This document shows, piece after piece, positions 1-5,952 of a stretch of 25,163 nt of DNA (the stretch's first letter is position 1; every line of letters starts with the position of its first letter). Source of the DNA: a virus; the IMG/VR virus record IMGVR_UViG_3300018424_000235, positions 1 to 25,163 of that record. The stretch is one strand, 5' to 3'. The notes beneath the pieces are model-generated. The model had not been told where the DNA came from. It saw only the letters and a program-made list of their open reading frames with translations, and searched no databases. The translations under genes were made by a program, and so were the position numbers.

Positions 1-496
1 CATCGATGAAACGTGTGACTGGTGCGAACATACTTTTTAGTCTAGTAGAGATGTTCTTTACGATAGCACTTTCTTTGATGGATGTTGTGATACCTTTGAC
101 GATGTTACCAACTCTAGTAGTAACACCAGAAAACATGAGTTTAATACCATTTGTAATAGCAGCCGCAAATCCTGCAACAAAGCCTGCAATCGCCGCACCG
201 ATTCCTGCAACAATTTGAAGAACACCTTTAAGTTCAAAACTTTCCCTGTCGATACCACCTTTTTCTTTTTCCTTCTTATCGTCAGTCGCACCTTTTTTAG
301 ATTCTCGGCGAGACTCTTCGGCATCCAACAATCCTTGTTGAGTCATTTTCAGTTGTTCACGAAGAAGTGTGGCAATATCACCCAAAGATTCAGACGCACT
401 AGACTGCTTAGAGATCATCTCTTTACTCTGAGTAGCGTTTTCTTCACGCAATCTAATGATTGCGTCTGTTACTTTGCCTAGGTTTTGTTCGGCCAT
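1..496 (-). CDS. Probable tail tape-measure protein, N-terminal 165 residues (runs off the window)
   Basis: The frame opens at ATG 496-494 and stays open to the window edge, so only the N-terminus is seen. It starts MAEQNLGKVTDAII, followed by a charged, heptad-like helical region (about residues 10-60) and a Lys/Glu/Asp-rich stretch (about 65-85). Next is a long hydrophobic Ala/Gly/Ile segment (about 92-125) that could insert in a membrane. Helical, charged sequence followed by hydrophobic segments is usual for tape-measure proteins, which set tail length and sit inside the tube. Context supports this: it directly follows a tail-tube-family gene and the gp26 frameshift pair, the position of the tape measure in lambda and P2. 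The T4 counterpart would be gp29. The ribosome site is weak (AAGAA), and the gene starts 6 bases after the frameshift frame ends, so translational coupling is likely. It could instead be another long internal tail protein; the rest of the gene would settle this. Confidence 0.6.
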   Translation of the reverse strand, partial: MAEQNLGKVTDAIIRLREENATQSKEMISKQSSASESLGDIATLLREQLKMTQQGLLDAEESRRESKKGATDDKKEKEKGGIDRESFELKGVLQIVAGIGAAIAGFVAGFAAAITNGIKLMFSGVTTRVGNIVKGITTSIKESAIVKNISTRLKSMFAPVTRFID

Positions 497-502
497 TTCT
501 TA

Positions 503-697
503 TTATCCGTGTTTCATCTGTTCTCGTTTTATGCGATCATTCTCTTCCTTCACCCATTCAACTAACATTGCAACGTAAATCTCCCTCTCCCACGGCATCA
601 TCATTTCAAGTTCGCTTAGACTGTAATGATGATGTTGCATTAACGAAAAGTTGGTCTTATAATGATTGACCAAATTATCGTGCGAGAGGTTTATGAT
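503..697 (-). CDS. -1 frameshift extension of gp26 (gp51-like C-terminal segment)
   Basis: If ribosomes slip back one base on T TTT TTA (703-697), translation continues for 64 codons from 697 to the TAA at 505-503. The product is a 297-residue protein made of 233 gp26 residues and this tail. The segment contains YSLSELEMMMPWEREIYVAM followed by a charged helix, a pattern I associate with small hub-assembly proteins next to gp26 in T4-like phages. The frame has no stop across its full length. Internal ATGs (640-638 and the ATG triplet at 604-596) lack a clear ribosome-binding sequence, so independent translation looks weaker than frameshifting, though it is not excluded. The tape measure begins 6 bases downstream of its stop. 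By analogy with lambda GT, the extension would bind the tube subunit or tape measure during tail assembly. Confidence 0.7.
   Translation of the reverse strand: MINLSHDNLVNHYKTNFSLMQHHHYSLSELEMMMPWEREIYVAMLVEWVKEENDRIKREQMKHG
651..673 (-). other. Inverted repeat downstream of the slippery site
   Basis: TTGGTC (673-668) and GACCAA (656-651) are perfect reverse complements with an 11-base loop. It could fold as a small mRNA hairpin inside the frameshift extension. It is too short and too far from the heptamer to be called a proven stimulator, and it lacks a U-run, so it is not a terminator. Confidence 0.35.
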
Positions 698-1395
698 AAA
701 AAATCGTTTATCCCCTTCAGTGTATATGTGTTGGTTTCACCACAACTCATGCAAGGGTAGGTTACTTCCTTTTTCAAAGAAGGCAAGTCCTGTAAGAACT
801 TAGACACTTCCTGAAACTGTTCGCTAGTCATCTGTTCGATGAACTCTTGCAATTCTTTCTCCGAAACATCTTTAGTATCGATGCGTTCTTCTTCAGTCTG
901 AATAGCAGACATACACTTGGACAACATCGCAAATCCAAGTTCGGTTTCGTTACCTTCCAGATCAAGAGCAACAATGTCTGTATAAGAAGGATACTTCATT
1001 TCAACAGAAATAGTGTCTGTCAATGGAATGACATTACTTTTTTCAGGCATATCCACTTCTATTGAAGAAATCTCTACGTCTACTTCATTCTTGGTTTTAC
1101 AACTAGAACAAGTTAACACGATAGTAGAAACTTCACCAACAGACTTTGAACGCACCTGAGTAAACAAGTATTCTATGTCGAAAGTTGTCAATGATTTTGT
1201 ATCGACATCTTCGGTGATACATGCACTTAGGGTATCTACAATAGCACCTAGTGCCTGTTTTTGTTCGCCTGTTTCAAATGCAATCATCAAAACCTTTTCT
1301 TCTTTTACCAAGTAAGGTCGGTAAGTTATACTTTGTCCAGTCGAAGGGACTTTCGTTGTATAACTAGGTGATGTATTTAACTTAGGTAATGCCAT
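691..1395 (-). CDS. 26: gp26-like baseplate hub/tail assembly protein
   Basis: This 234-residue protein resembles the T4 gp26 (T4_baseplate) family seen in T4-like phages. It begins MALPKLNTSPSYTTKVPSTG and contains two CxxC pairs, C96-x2-C99 and C215-x2-C218, which could form a zinc ribbon. The ATG at 1395 is preferred over the upstream in-frame TTG at 1407 because GGAG lies 6-9 bases before it. It follows the tube-like gene and precedes the tape measure, the place of the G tail-assembly chaperone in lambda. Its last codons, GAT TTT TTA TCA TAA, contain a T TTT TTA slippery heptamer, so a fraction of ribosomes may extend the protein in the -1 frame. Family assignment is from memory of the sequence pattern. 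The chaperone role is inferred from gene order and the frameshift. Confidence 0.75.
   Translation of the reverse strand: MALPKLNTSPSYTTKVPSTGQSITYRPYLVKEEKVLMIAFETGEQKQALGAIVDTLSACITEDVDTKSLTTFDIEYLFTQVRSKSVGEVSTIVLTCSSCKTKNEVDVEISSIEVDMPEKSNVIPLTDTISVEMKYPSYTDIVALDLEGNETELGFAMLSKCMSAIQTEEERIDTKDVSEKELQEFIEQMTSEQFQEVSKFLQDLPSLKKEVTYPCMSCGETNTYTLKGINDFLS
697..703 (-). promoter_or_regulatory. Programmed -1 ribosomal frameshift site (slippery heptamer)
   Basis: On the minus strand, T TTT TTA lies in the gp26 frame as GA[T TTT TTA] TCA TAA. This fits the X XXY YYZ rule exactly, and the gp26 stop is two codons on. A 6-bp inverted repeat (TTGGTC/GACCAA, 11-base loop, 673-651) lies 23 bases downstream. 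That is farther than usual for a stimulatory hairpin, so its role is uncertain. Confidence 0.75.
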
Positions 1396-1410
1396 GATAT
1401 TCTCCAATAA

Positions 1411-2142
1411 TTAACCAAATATTCCCAACACTCCGCCAAGTACAGATTGAACAACGTTCTGTCCTTCAGAGATATAAGAACCAGGCTCACTTTCCCAGTC
1501 GGTGTAAGACAACTGTACAGAAAGTTCCATTAGTTCCGTACCATTGCCTATAGCTTGGTCTGTAAGAGTGGTTGGGTAACACTCTAATAATTTACATGTA
1601 TATGTAGTTTCCTTTTTAAAAGCAATTCCTACATCAATCTCACCTTGACTGAAATCTACTGGGCCAAGGTCGGGAATCTTGTTTGATATCGCAGAAGGTA
1701 TCTTGTTCAGTCCACCAAGTTGTTTCTTAAACGCTGACAATCTTTGTCCTTTTTGAATAGTGGACAACTCTACAGGATATGTGTAATCGTCAAAATAACC
1801 GACTTCTTTGGTCACAGGATTGTGTGCTAATCCCTGCCATACTTCGAAGTATTGACGAATCTTGTGACTGTTAGTTACAATAAAGGTAAGACTAATATCA
1901 GTGGTCGCAAACCCATTTGCAATTTTTCTCATGGTGGTTCCGATCTGATAGTCTTGCGATACGATTTGTCTGCCAGGCAATGCCGCTGCAGTACAAAGTA
2001 TATCTAATTCGTTGGGGTCAATCTCAAATCCTTCTATCTGCGGAAACTTTACCATGAACTGATTGCCCATGGCTGCACCACCAGACGAAACCAGTTGTCC
2101 CTTTAGGTCTTCTATTCCATACCCTGCTGCACTAGCACTCAT
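1411..2142 (-). CDS. Tail-tube-family protein (gp54 tube initiator or gp19-like)
   Basis: The 243-residue protein looks like the T4 gp19/gp54 tube family. GNQFMVKFP (26-34) is followed by a segment with ALPGR (54-58), SQDYQIGT (62-69) and RKIANGFATTDISLTFIV (72-89). This matches the tube pattern of an LPGR loop, a G-T-x-x-R-K-I-x-x-G-F strand and a T-F-x-V strand. Tube proteins stack as hexamers; gp54 forms the first ring on the baseplate. The ATG at 2142 overlaps the upstream stop as ATGA. Upstream of gp26 and the tape measure, this is the tube position of a lambda- or P2-type tail cassette. I cannot distinguish initiator from main tube subunit. gp54 is preferred because the main tube gene normally sits beside the sheath gene, which is not in the window. 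Confidence 0.65.
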   Translation of the reverse strand: MSASAAGYGIEDLKGQLVSSGGAAMGNQFMVKFPQIEGFEIDPNELDILCTAAALPGRQIVSQDYQIGTTMRKIANGFATTDISLTFIVTNSHKIRQYFEVWQGLAHNPVTKEVGYFDDYTYPVELSTIQKGQRLSAFKKQLGGLNKIPSAISNKIPDLGPVDFSQGEIDVGIAFKKETTYTCKLLECYPTTLTDQAIGNGTELMELSVQLSYTDWESEPGSYISEGQNVVQSVLGGVLGIFG

Positions 2143-2723
2143 CGAATCATGTTCCTACTGTCGTTAAATACTTTCTGACTAGACGCTTTGCGGAAGTCTG
2201 CGGTTGGTAGAAAGGTTGCAATCTCCCATTCTGGTGCAGGTACTTCAGCAAAACGACTCTTTACATGAGAATTCAAATAGTGTTTAAAACACGGTTTGAA
2301 GTATCGCAACTTTGACGATTTCTGCAACATACGATAGGTCACTGCAAACTTAGCGTCTTCGGTAAGCTTGCTTCCTTGTATGTCCATCAAGTTAGAGAAA
2401 AACTGCAATCTCAACTTAGGAGGCAGATAGTGCAAGTTCAAACCATAGAAACCGCCTGGCGCAGGTTTTACAACGATCACCAGTGGAAATGTGTCATAGT
2501 AAGGCAACTGATCTTTTGTTTTTGGATCATAGAAGAACATAAACATTCCACCTATGATTTGCTTAGATCTTGCCTTTATAGGATCTTCTTTCATCAATTC
2601 TGTACGATTGATTGATCGAAGATTACTTGCCTTCTTTTGAAACCACTTGCGACTCTCTTCTGTGCGAGGTGTAATTCCAGCACGAAACGCCTGTCGTTCC
2701 AGTCTGTCAAAGATGTTAGACAT
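2139..2723 (-). CDS. Conserved T4-like phage protein, possible gp2 DNA-end protector
   Basis: This 194-residue soluble protein is rich in Lys and Arg. It has a recognisable core, MFFYDPKTKDQLPYYDTFPL, followed by GGFYGLNLHYLPPKLR, and a C-terminal segment with PEWEIATFLPTADF. I associate this pattern with a protein of marine T4-like phages found close to the gp4 gene and sometimes labelled DNA end protector (gp2). In T4, genes 2, 4 and 53 are adjacent, and here gp4 and gp53 are also near, which supports gp2. The name rests on memory and context only. The ATG at 2723 lies just below a minus-strand TATAAATA, so the gene probably has its own late promoter. It overlaps the downstream tube-like gene by 4 bases. 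Confidence 0.5.
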   Translation of the reverse strand: MSNIFDRLERQAFRAGITPRTEESRKWFQKKASNLRSINRTELMKEDPIKARSKQIIGGMFMFFYDPKTKDQLPYYDTFPLVIVVKPAPGGFYGLNLHYLPPKLRLQFFSNLMDIQGSKLTEDAKFAVTYRMLQKSSKLRYFKPCFKHYLNSHVKSRFAEVPAPEWEIATFLPTADFRKASSQKVFNDSRNMIR

Positions 2724-2750
2724 CTATAAACCCTTTAAATACTCTGTCTG

Positions 2751-2758
2751 TATTTATA
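2751..2758 (-). promoter_or_regulatory. T4-type late promoter (minus strand)
   Basis: The minus strand reads TATAAATA, the exact T4 late consensus recognised by RNA polymerase with the gp55/gp33/gp45 system. It lies 28 bases before the ATG at 2723. The TAA inside the box is also the stop codon of the upstream sulfotransferase-like gene. Confidence 0.75.
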
Positions 2759-3326
2759 CACGAACCCAATGTTTTTCTTTCAAAAAGAAGTCGGGTTTTA
2801 GAAAGTCTATAAGATTAACAATGGGGTCGTTCTCTACATCAAACTCTATAAACTTTGAATAGTTTTGAAAATATGTTCTAATATCGGATTCGGTTTTTTC
2901 ACGATCCCTCTTAAACCAATCTAACATGCCTTGTTCGTCTAGGTTATGGTATTCCATAGACCTTTTTAGATAAGCTCCCTTTTTATGATTTTTCTTGCTC
3001 TCTAACCAACCGTCCATTTCTCGGGTATTCAATATAAAATAAGAATCTGGATATTCTTGATTAAACTTGTCGTATAGTTTTATTCCGTCTATCCATTCGT
3101 TTTCACGATGCCAGAACATATCACTATACACATTTGCATGGTCAATATCATGCAACAAGTTATAATAAGACTCAAGGTTCGCTTTCATTTTTTGAGCAAG
3201 AACCGCAACATTGCCTTTTCGATCATGGCAGGCATAGTGAAAAGAAACATAACCACCTTTCTTGAACATTTCGCTAAATGCTTTGGTTGCGGTTCGATTG
3301 AATCCAATAATAAAGACTTTCTTCAC
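2754..3326 (-). CDS. Sulfotransferase-like protein (PAPS-dependent family)
   Basis: The 190-residue protein has the order of motifs of PAPS-dependent sulfotransferases. An N-terminal strand and phosphate-binding loop, VFIIGFNRTATKAF (4-17), matches FVVGxPRTGTTS-type loops. YSDMFWH (67-73) corresponds to the family's FSDxPxW region. FILNTREMDGWLES (97-110) corresponds to the 3'-phosphate-binding segment with the R-x(4)-W-x-x-S pattern. It is not a known T4 virion gene. It lies between the gp4-like and gp2-like genes, starts with GTG, and overlaps the gp4 stop by 4 bases (GTGA), so it is probably translated with the late genes. The substrate cannot be inferred; phage-encoded relatives could modify a virion glycan, host surface sugar or small molecule. 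A generic P-loop transferase is the main alternative. Confidence 0.6.
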   Translation of the reverse strand: MKKVFIIGFNRTATKAFSEMFKKGGYVSFHYACHDRKGNVAVLAQKMKANLESYYNLLHDIDHANVYSDMFWHRENEWIDGIKLYDKFNQEYPDSYFILNTREMDGWLESKKNHKKGAYLKRSMEYHNLDEQGMLDWFKRDREKTESDIRTYFQNYSKFIEFDVENDPIVNLIDFLKPDFFLKEKHWVRV

Positions 3327-3832
3327 TTCTTTGGTTTCCTGTAGGGTTTTAGTTTCTTTAGAGGTTTAAAAGGTTTCTTGCCAAGAGGTTTGGGAAGTAT
3401 TCCCATTTCACGCAGACGATGTTCTGTCCATATTTCGAAATGCCATCCTCTATCCGCAACGTATTGTTCTGTTGCGCTCCACTTACTCATGTTCTTTATA
3501 TATGTCAATGTTTCGTTGATGACTTGTCGTCTAGCACGTCCTTGGCCTGTTTTGGGAGGCGTGGTTTCCTTTGCAGGTTTGACTTCTACCAGAACTGTTC
3601 TTCCGTTATTATAGACAATCATAAAATCCATAAAATATCGATGCATACGTTTGTCGGTTTCGCATAGATAAGGTATGACAATTTCTTCGGAAGACCATTC
3701 CTTTACTTGAGAAGAGTCATCACACCAGCGCATGACAGCCTGTTCCCATCCCGAACGATAAACGACATTTCGGGGGTCGCCTCTATATTTGTGGGGATTA
3801 CGGATTTTATAGAATCCTTTGTAGGTTTTCAT
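3323..3832 (-). CDS. 4: gp4-like head completion protein (nuclease fold)
   Basis: This 169-residue basic protein resembles T4 gp4 (gp50/gp4 head completion), needed to finish filled heads before tails attach. Residues fitting a PD-(D/E)xK/TnsA-like nuclease core are E30 (YRSGWE), D69 (HRYFMDFMIVY) and E83-V-K85 (VLVEVKPAKE). These three positions and their spacing support a possible DNA-end-trimming role, although activity is unproven here. The last 30 residues are a Lys/Pro-rich tail (GKKPFKPLKKLKPYRKPKK) that could bind DNA. The ATG at 3832 is the first gene of the leftward operon, 28 bases below a minus-strand late promoter. Length fits the family. Confidence 0.8.
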   Translation of the reverse strand: MKTYKGFYKIRNPHKYRGDPRNVVYRSGWEQAVMRWCDDSSQVKEWSSEEIVIPYLCETDKRMHRYFMDFMIVYNNGRTVLVEVKPAKETTPPKTGQGRARRQVINETLTYIKNMSKWSATEQYVADRGWHFEIWTEHRLREMGILPKPLGKKPFKPLKKLKPYRKPKK

Positions 3833-3839
3833 ATAAATA
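3832..3839 (+). promoter_or_regulatory. Late promoter for the rightward operon
   Basis: Exact TATAAATA on the plus strand. Initiation is expected near 3845, giving a leader of about 30 bases before gp48 at 3878. Its first T is the last base of the complement of the gp4-like start codon, so promoter and divergent gene touch. Confidence 0.75.
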
Positions 3840-3859
3840 GAATTAGTTATCTTTAGACC

Positions 3860-3867
3860 TATTTATG
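3860..3867 (-). promoter_or_regulatory. Late promoter for the leftward operon
   Basis: The minus strand reads CATAAATA, one base from TATAAATA. Initiation would fall near 3854, about 20 bases before the gp4-like ATG. It points toward the plus-strand box at 3832-3839, so the two transcripts would overlap at their 5' ends. Confidence 0.55.
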
Positions 3868-3877
3868 GACAAGACTA

Positions 3878-4894
3878 ATGGCGGAAACTCCAACACAAAA
3901 TTTGCGATATCCCTTAGACGACACAGAATACAAAGCGAAAGTAAAATTCACTTTGGTAGAGAATGCAGTTTCGGGGGAAGCAGCCACAGGAAGTTTTAAA
4001 ACTCAAATTGAAAGAAATCAAGCTAAAATTAAACAGATCGAAGCGCAATATGATCAATTAAAAAGTGAACTTGACACAGAAGAAATAAGTCAAGCGCAAT
4101 ATCAAGAAAAACTTGATGCTTTAAAAGCACAAGTCGAAGATTTGAAAAAACAAATATCAGAGTGGGAAGGACAATCCTCTGAAGCTGCTCAAGCTCCCAC
4201 AATAGATGTGTCGAAAGATACTATCGAATTATATCTTCCACTTGGTCTTGCCTTTCGTGACAATGTGACCTATGAGAACTTTGACCTTGGTGCAGCGGGT
4301 GCTGCAATGGAAGGTGGTTTGGGTTTTGCGGAATCGATGGTTAAGGGTATTGGTTCTTTTGTTTCTGGATTGACTGGCGGTAGTGGTGCTGATGTTGCAA
4401 AACTCGCTGGAATCCAGTTGTCATCAAAGTTTGGTTCTTTTGCCGCAGAGGCAGGAGCGGTACAAAAACTTGCAGGCGGTGTTACACTAAATCCAAACAC
4501 TCGTGTCTTGTTCAAACAACCAAATATACGAGAGTTTTCTTTTGCTTTTAAGTTCATTTCACGATCTCAAAAAGAAGCAGAAGAAGTCAACAAGATTATT
4601 AAGTTCTTTCGTACTGAACTGTATCCCAGCGAGATTGCGGCAAATGTCGGAGACACAGAGATTTCTTTAGGTTATCGTTTTCCTAATAAGTTTAACATCT
4701 CTTTCAGTTATAATGATGATGAAATCCCTGGCTTGGCAAAACTGAAACCATGTTATCTTAGGGATGTATCTACCACATATAACTCAAGTGCTATGGCTAT
4801 GCACTCTGACGGAAACTTTACGGAGATTGACATGACTCTTAGTTTCCAAGAGACCAAAGCTCTTGTTAGATCAGATATAGAGGAAGGATTCTAA
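3878..4894 (+). CDS. 48: gp48-like baseplate tail-tube cap
   Basis: The 338-residue protein resembles T4 gp48 (364 residues), the tube-like ring protein on the baseplate from which the tube and sheath grow. The C-terminal half holds the family pattern NPNTRVLFKQPNIREFSFAF (about 208-227), FISRSQKEAEEVNKIIKFFR and YPSEIA, then a final strand with TEIDMTLSFQETKAL. The N-terminal part contains a strong coiled coil (about 41-100, KTQIERNQAKIKQIEAQYDQ and onward). That coil interrupts the domain between PLDDTEYKAKVKFTLV and IELYLPLG. The middle 145-205 is Gly/Ala-rich. GGA lies about 9-11 bases before the ATG. Its stop overlaps the gp53 start as TAATG. In the wedge/hub operon, gp48 next to gp53 is common in marine T4-like phages. 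Confidence 0.85.
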   Translation: MAETPTQNLRYPLDDTEYKAKVKFTLVENAVSGEAATGSFKTQIERNQAKIKQIEAQYDQLKSELDTEEISQAQYQEKLDALKAQVEDLKKQISEWEGQSSEAAQAPTIDVSKDTIELYLPLGLAFRDNVTYENFDLGAAGAAMEGGLGFAESMVKGIGSFVSGLTGGSGADVAKLAGIQLSSKFGSFAAEAGAVQKLAGGVTLNPNTRVLFKQPNIREFSFAFKFISRSQKEAEEVNKIIKFFRTELYPSEIAANVGDTEISLGYRFPNKFNISFSYNDDEIPGLAKLKPCYLRDVSTTYNSSAMAMHSDGNFTEIDMTLSFQETKALVRSDIEEGF

Positions 4895-5952
4895 TGTCAT
4901 TTTTCGATAATTTTGGAGTAACATTATACAAGTTTGGTAATGAAGAGTCCTTTGCCTTACACACTAATCTGACGCAATATGTGGATCTCTTTGATCAAAT
5001 CAAATCAAGAGACTTGTTCCTTGAAGATTATCTAATACCAGAGAACGAAAGACCAGATCAGACATCGTTTGGTCTGTATGGAACTACAGATTATTACTGG
5101 ATGTTTTTTCTTGCAAATGATCACATTCGTGAGAATGGTTGGCCATTAACATTAAATGAAGTTACCGAAGCGGCAAAGAAAAGATATCCGCATCGTCTGG
5201 TTACAGTCAAACTTCAACAAGAAGACGTGATTGATTACTATGATGATGACAACCAACCGATCTTTAGAAGCAAACTAGTTGGGACTGCTCCTGATCAATT
5301 TGAAGTTGGTGCTATTGTAACAGGTAGTACCAGTGAGACAATCGGAAGAATTATCAAACGAGATCTTTCTTTAGGCACCTTTGTGATTGATACTCAGAAT
5401 GTAGTGACTACCGCAGAAACACAAGACGAACCTGTCACTCCTAACTCTAACGGAATTGTGGAATTAACATTAACAGTCGAACAAGAGACTTTCGCCAATC
5501 CTCTTCTTTGGGTTATGCGAAAAGACGGAGAATCGATAGCTGGACAATACAGAGTAGAACTAGATGCGTTTTCAAAGGTTGCAACCATACGAGATATACC
5601 TTTTGATCCTACATCAACATACACGCTGTCCTACTATAAAAGTACCGCTAACCTAACAGACGGGACTTTCACTGTTGGGGAAGAATTGTCGTATCAGAAT
5701 CCAGCAGGAACTCAAACATCAATGGTAGTTCATGCAGAAACGCCTCAGTATTTGGGGACTCACCATTACGAAGATGCTGATGGTAATTGGGTAGATATTG
5801 ATCCTTTGACACAGAACAAAGGTAGTGCAATAGAAAAGACGCACCTAGATTTTCTGACAGACAAGAACGAAGAACTTCGACAGATAAAAATAGTTAAACC
5901 TACTTCAGCCAAAAAGTTAGCACTTGACTTTGCTAGACTTATGGGTCAGTAA
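4894..5952 (+). CDS. 53: gp53-like baseplate wedge protein with an inserted beta region
   Basis: The N-terminal 100 residues (SFFDNFG, then YLIPENERPDQTSFGLYGTT and YYWMFFLANDHIREN) and the C-terminal segment match T4 gp53. That C-terminal segment has THLDFLTDKNEELRQIKIVK and a terminal helix, FARLMGQ. gp53 binds assembled wedges and lets them join around the hub. The protein is 352 residues against 196 in T4. The extra 110-310 region is beta-rich and Thr/Ser/Asp-rich, with Gly-turn segments such as FEVGAIVTGSTSETIGRII and FTVGEELSYQNPAGTQTSMV. Related turn segments occur in gp8 here. It overlaps its neighbours by single bases (TAATG at both ends), so translation is probably coupled. Confidence 0.82.
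   Translation: MSFFDNFGVTLYKFGNEESFALHTNLTQYVDLFDQIKSRDLFLEDYLIPENERPDQTSFGLYGTTDYYWMFFLANDHIRENGWPLTLNEVTEAAKKRYPHRLVTVKLQQEDVIDYYDDDNQPIFRSKLVGTAPDQFEVGAIVTGSTSETIGRIIKRDLSLGTFVIDTQNVVTTAETQDEPVTPNSNGIVELTLTVEQETFANPLLWVMRKDGESIAGQYRVELDAFSKVATIRDIPFDPTSTYTLSYYKSTANLTDGTFTVGEELSYQNPAGTQTSMVVHAETPQYLGTHHYEDADGNWVDIDPLTQNKGSAIEKTHLDFLTDKNEELRQIKIVKPTSAKKLALDFARLMGQ

Noticed and set aside
215-669. Plus-strand open frames over the left end
   Set aside because: They overlap the tape-measure and gp26-extension frames on the minus strand, have low-complexity or non-protein-like composition and no ribosome site.
651-673. Hairpin as a terminator
   Set aside because: The stem is only 6 bp with no following U-run, and it lies inside the frameshift reading frame.
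1396-1407. TTG start giving a four-residue longer gp26
   Set aside because: The ATG at 1395 is preceded by GGAG at good spacing; the TTG start would contain that ribosome site.
3865-3993. ATG at 3865 as an upstream gene or alternative gp48 start
   Set aside because: It is in a different frame from gp48 and stops at about 3999 without a protein-like sequence.
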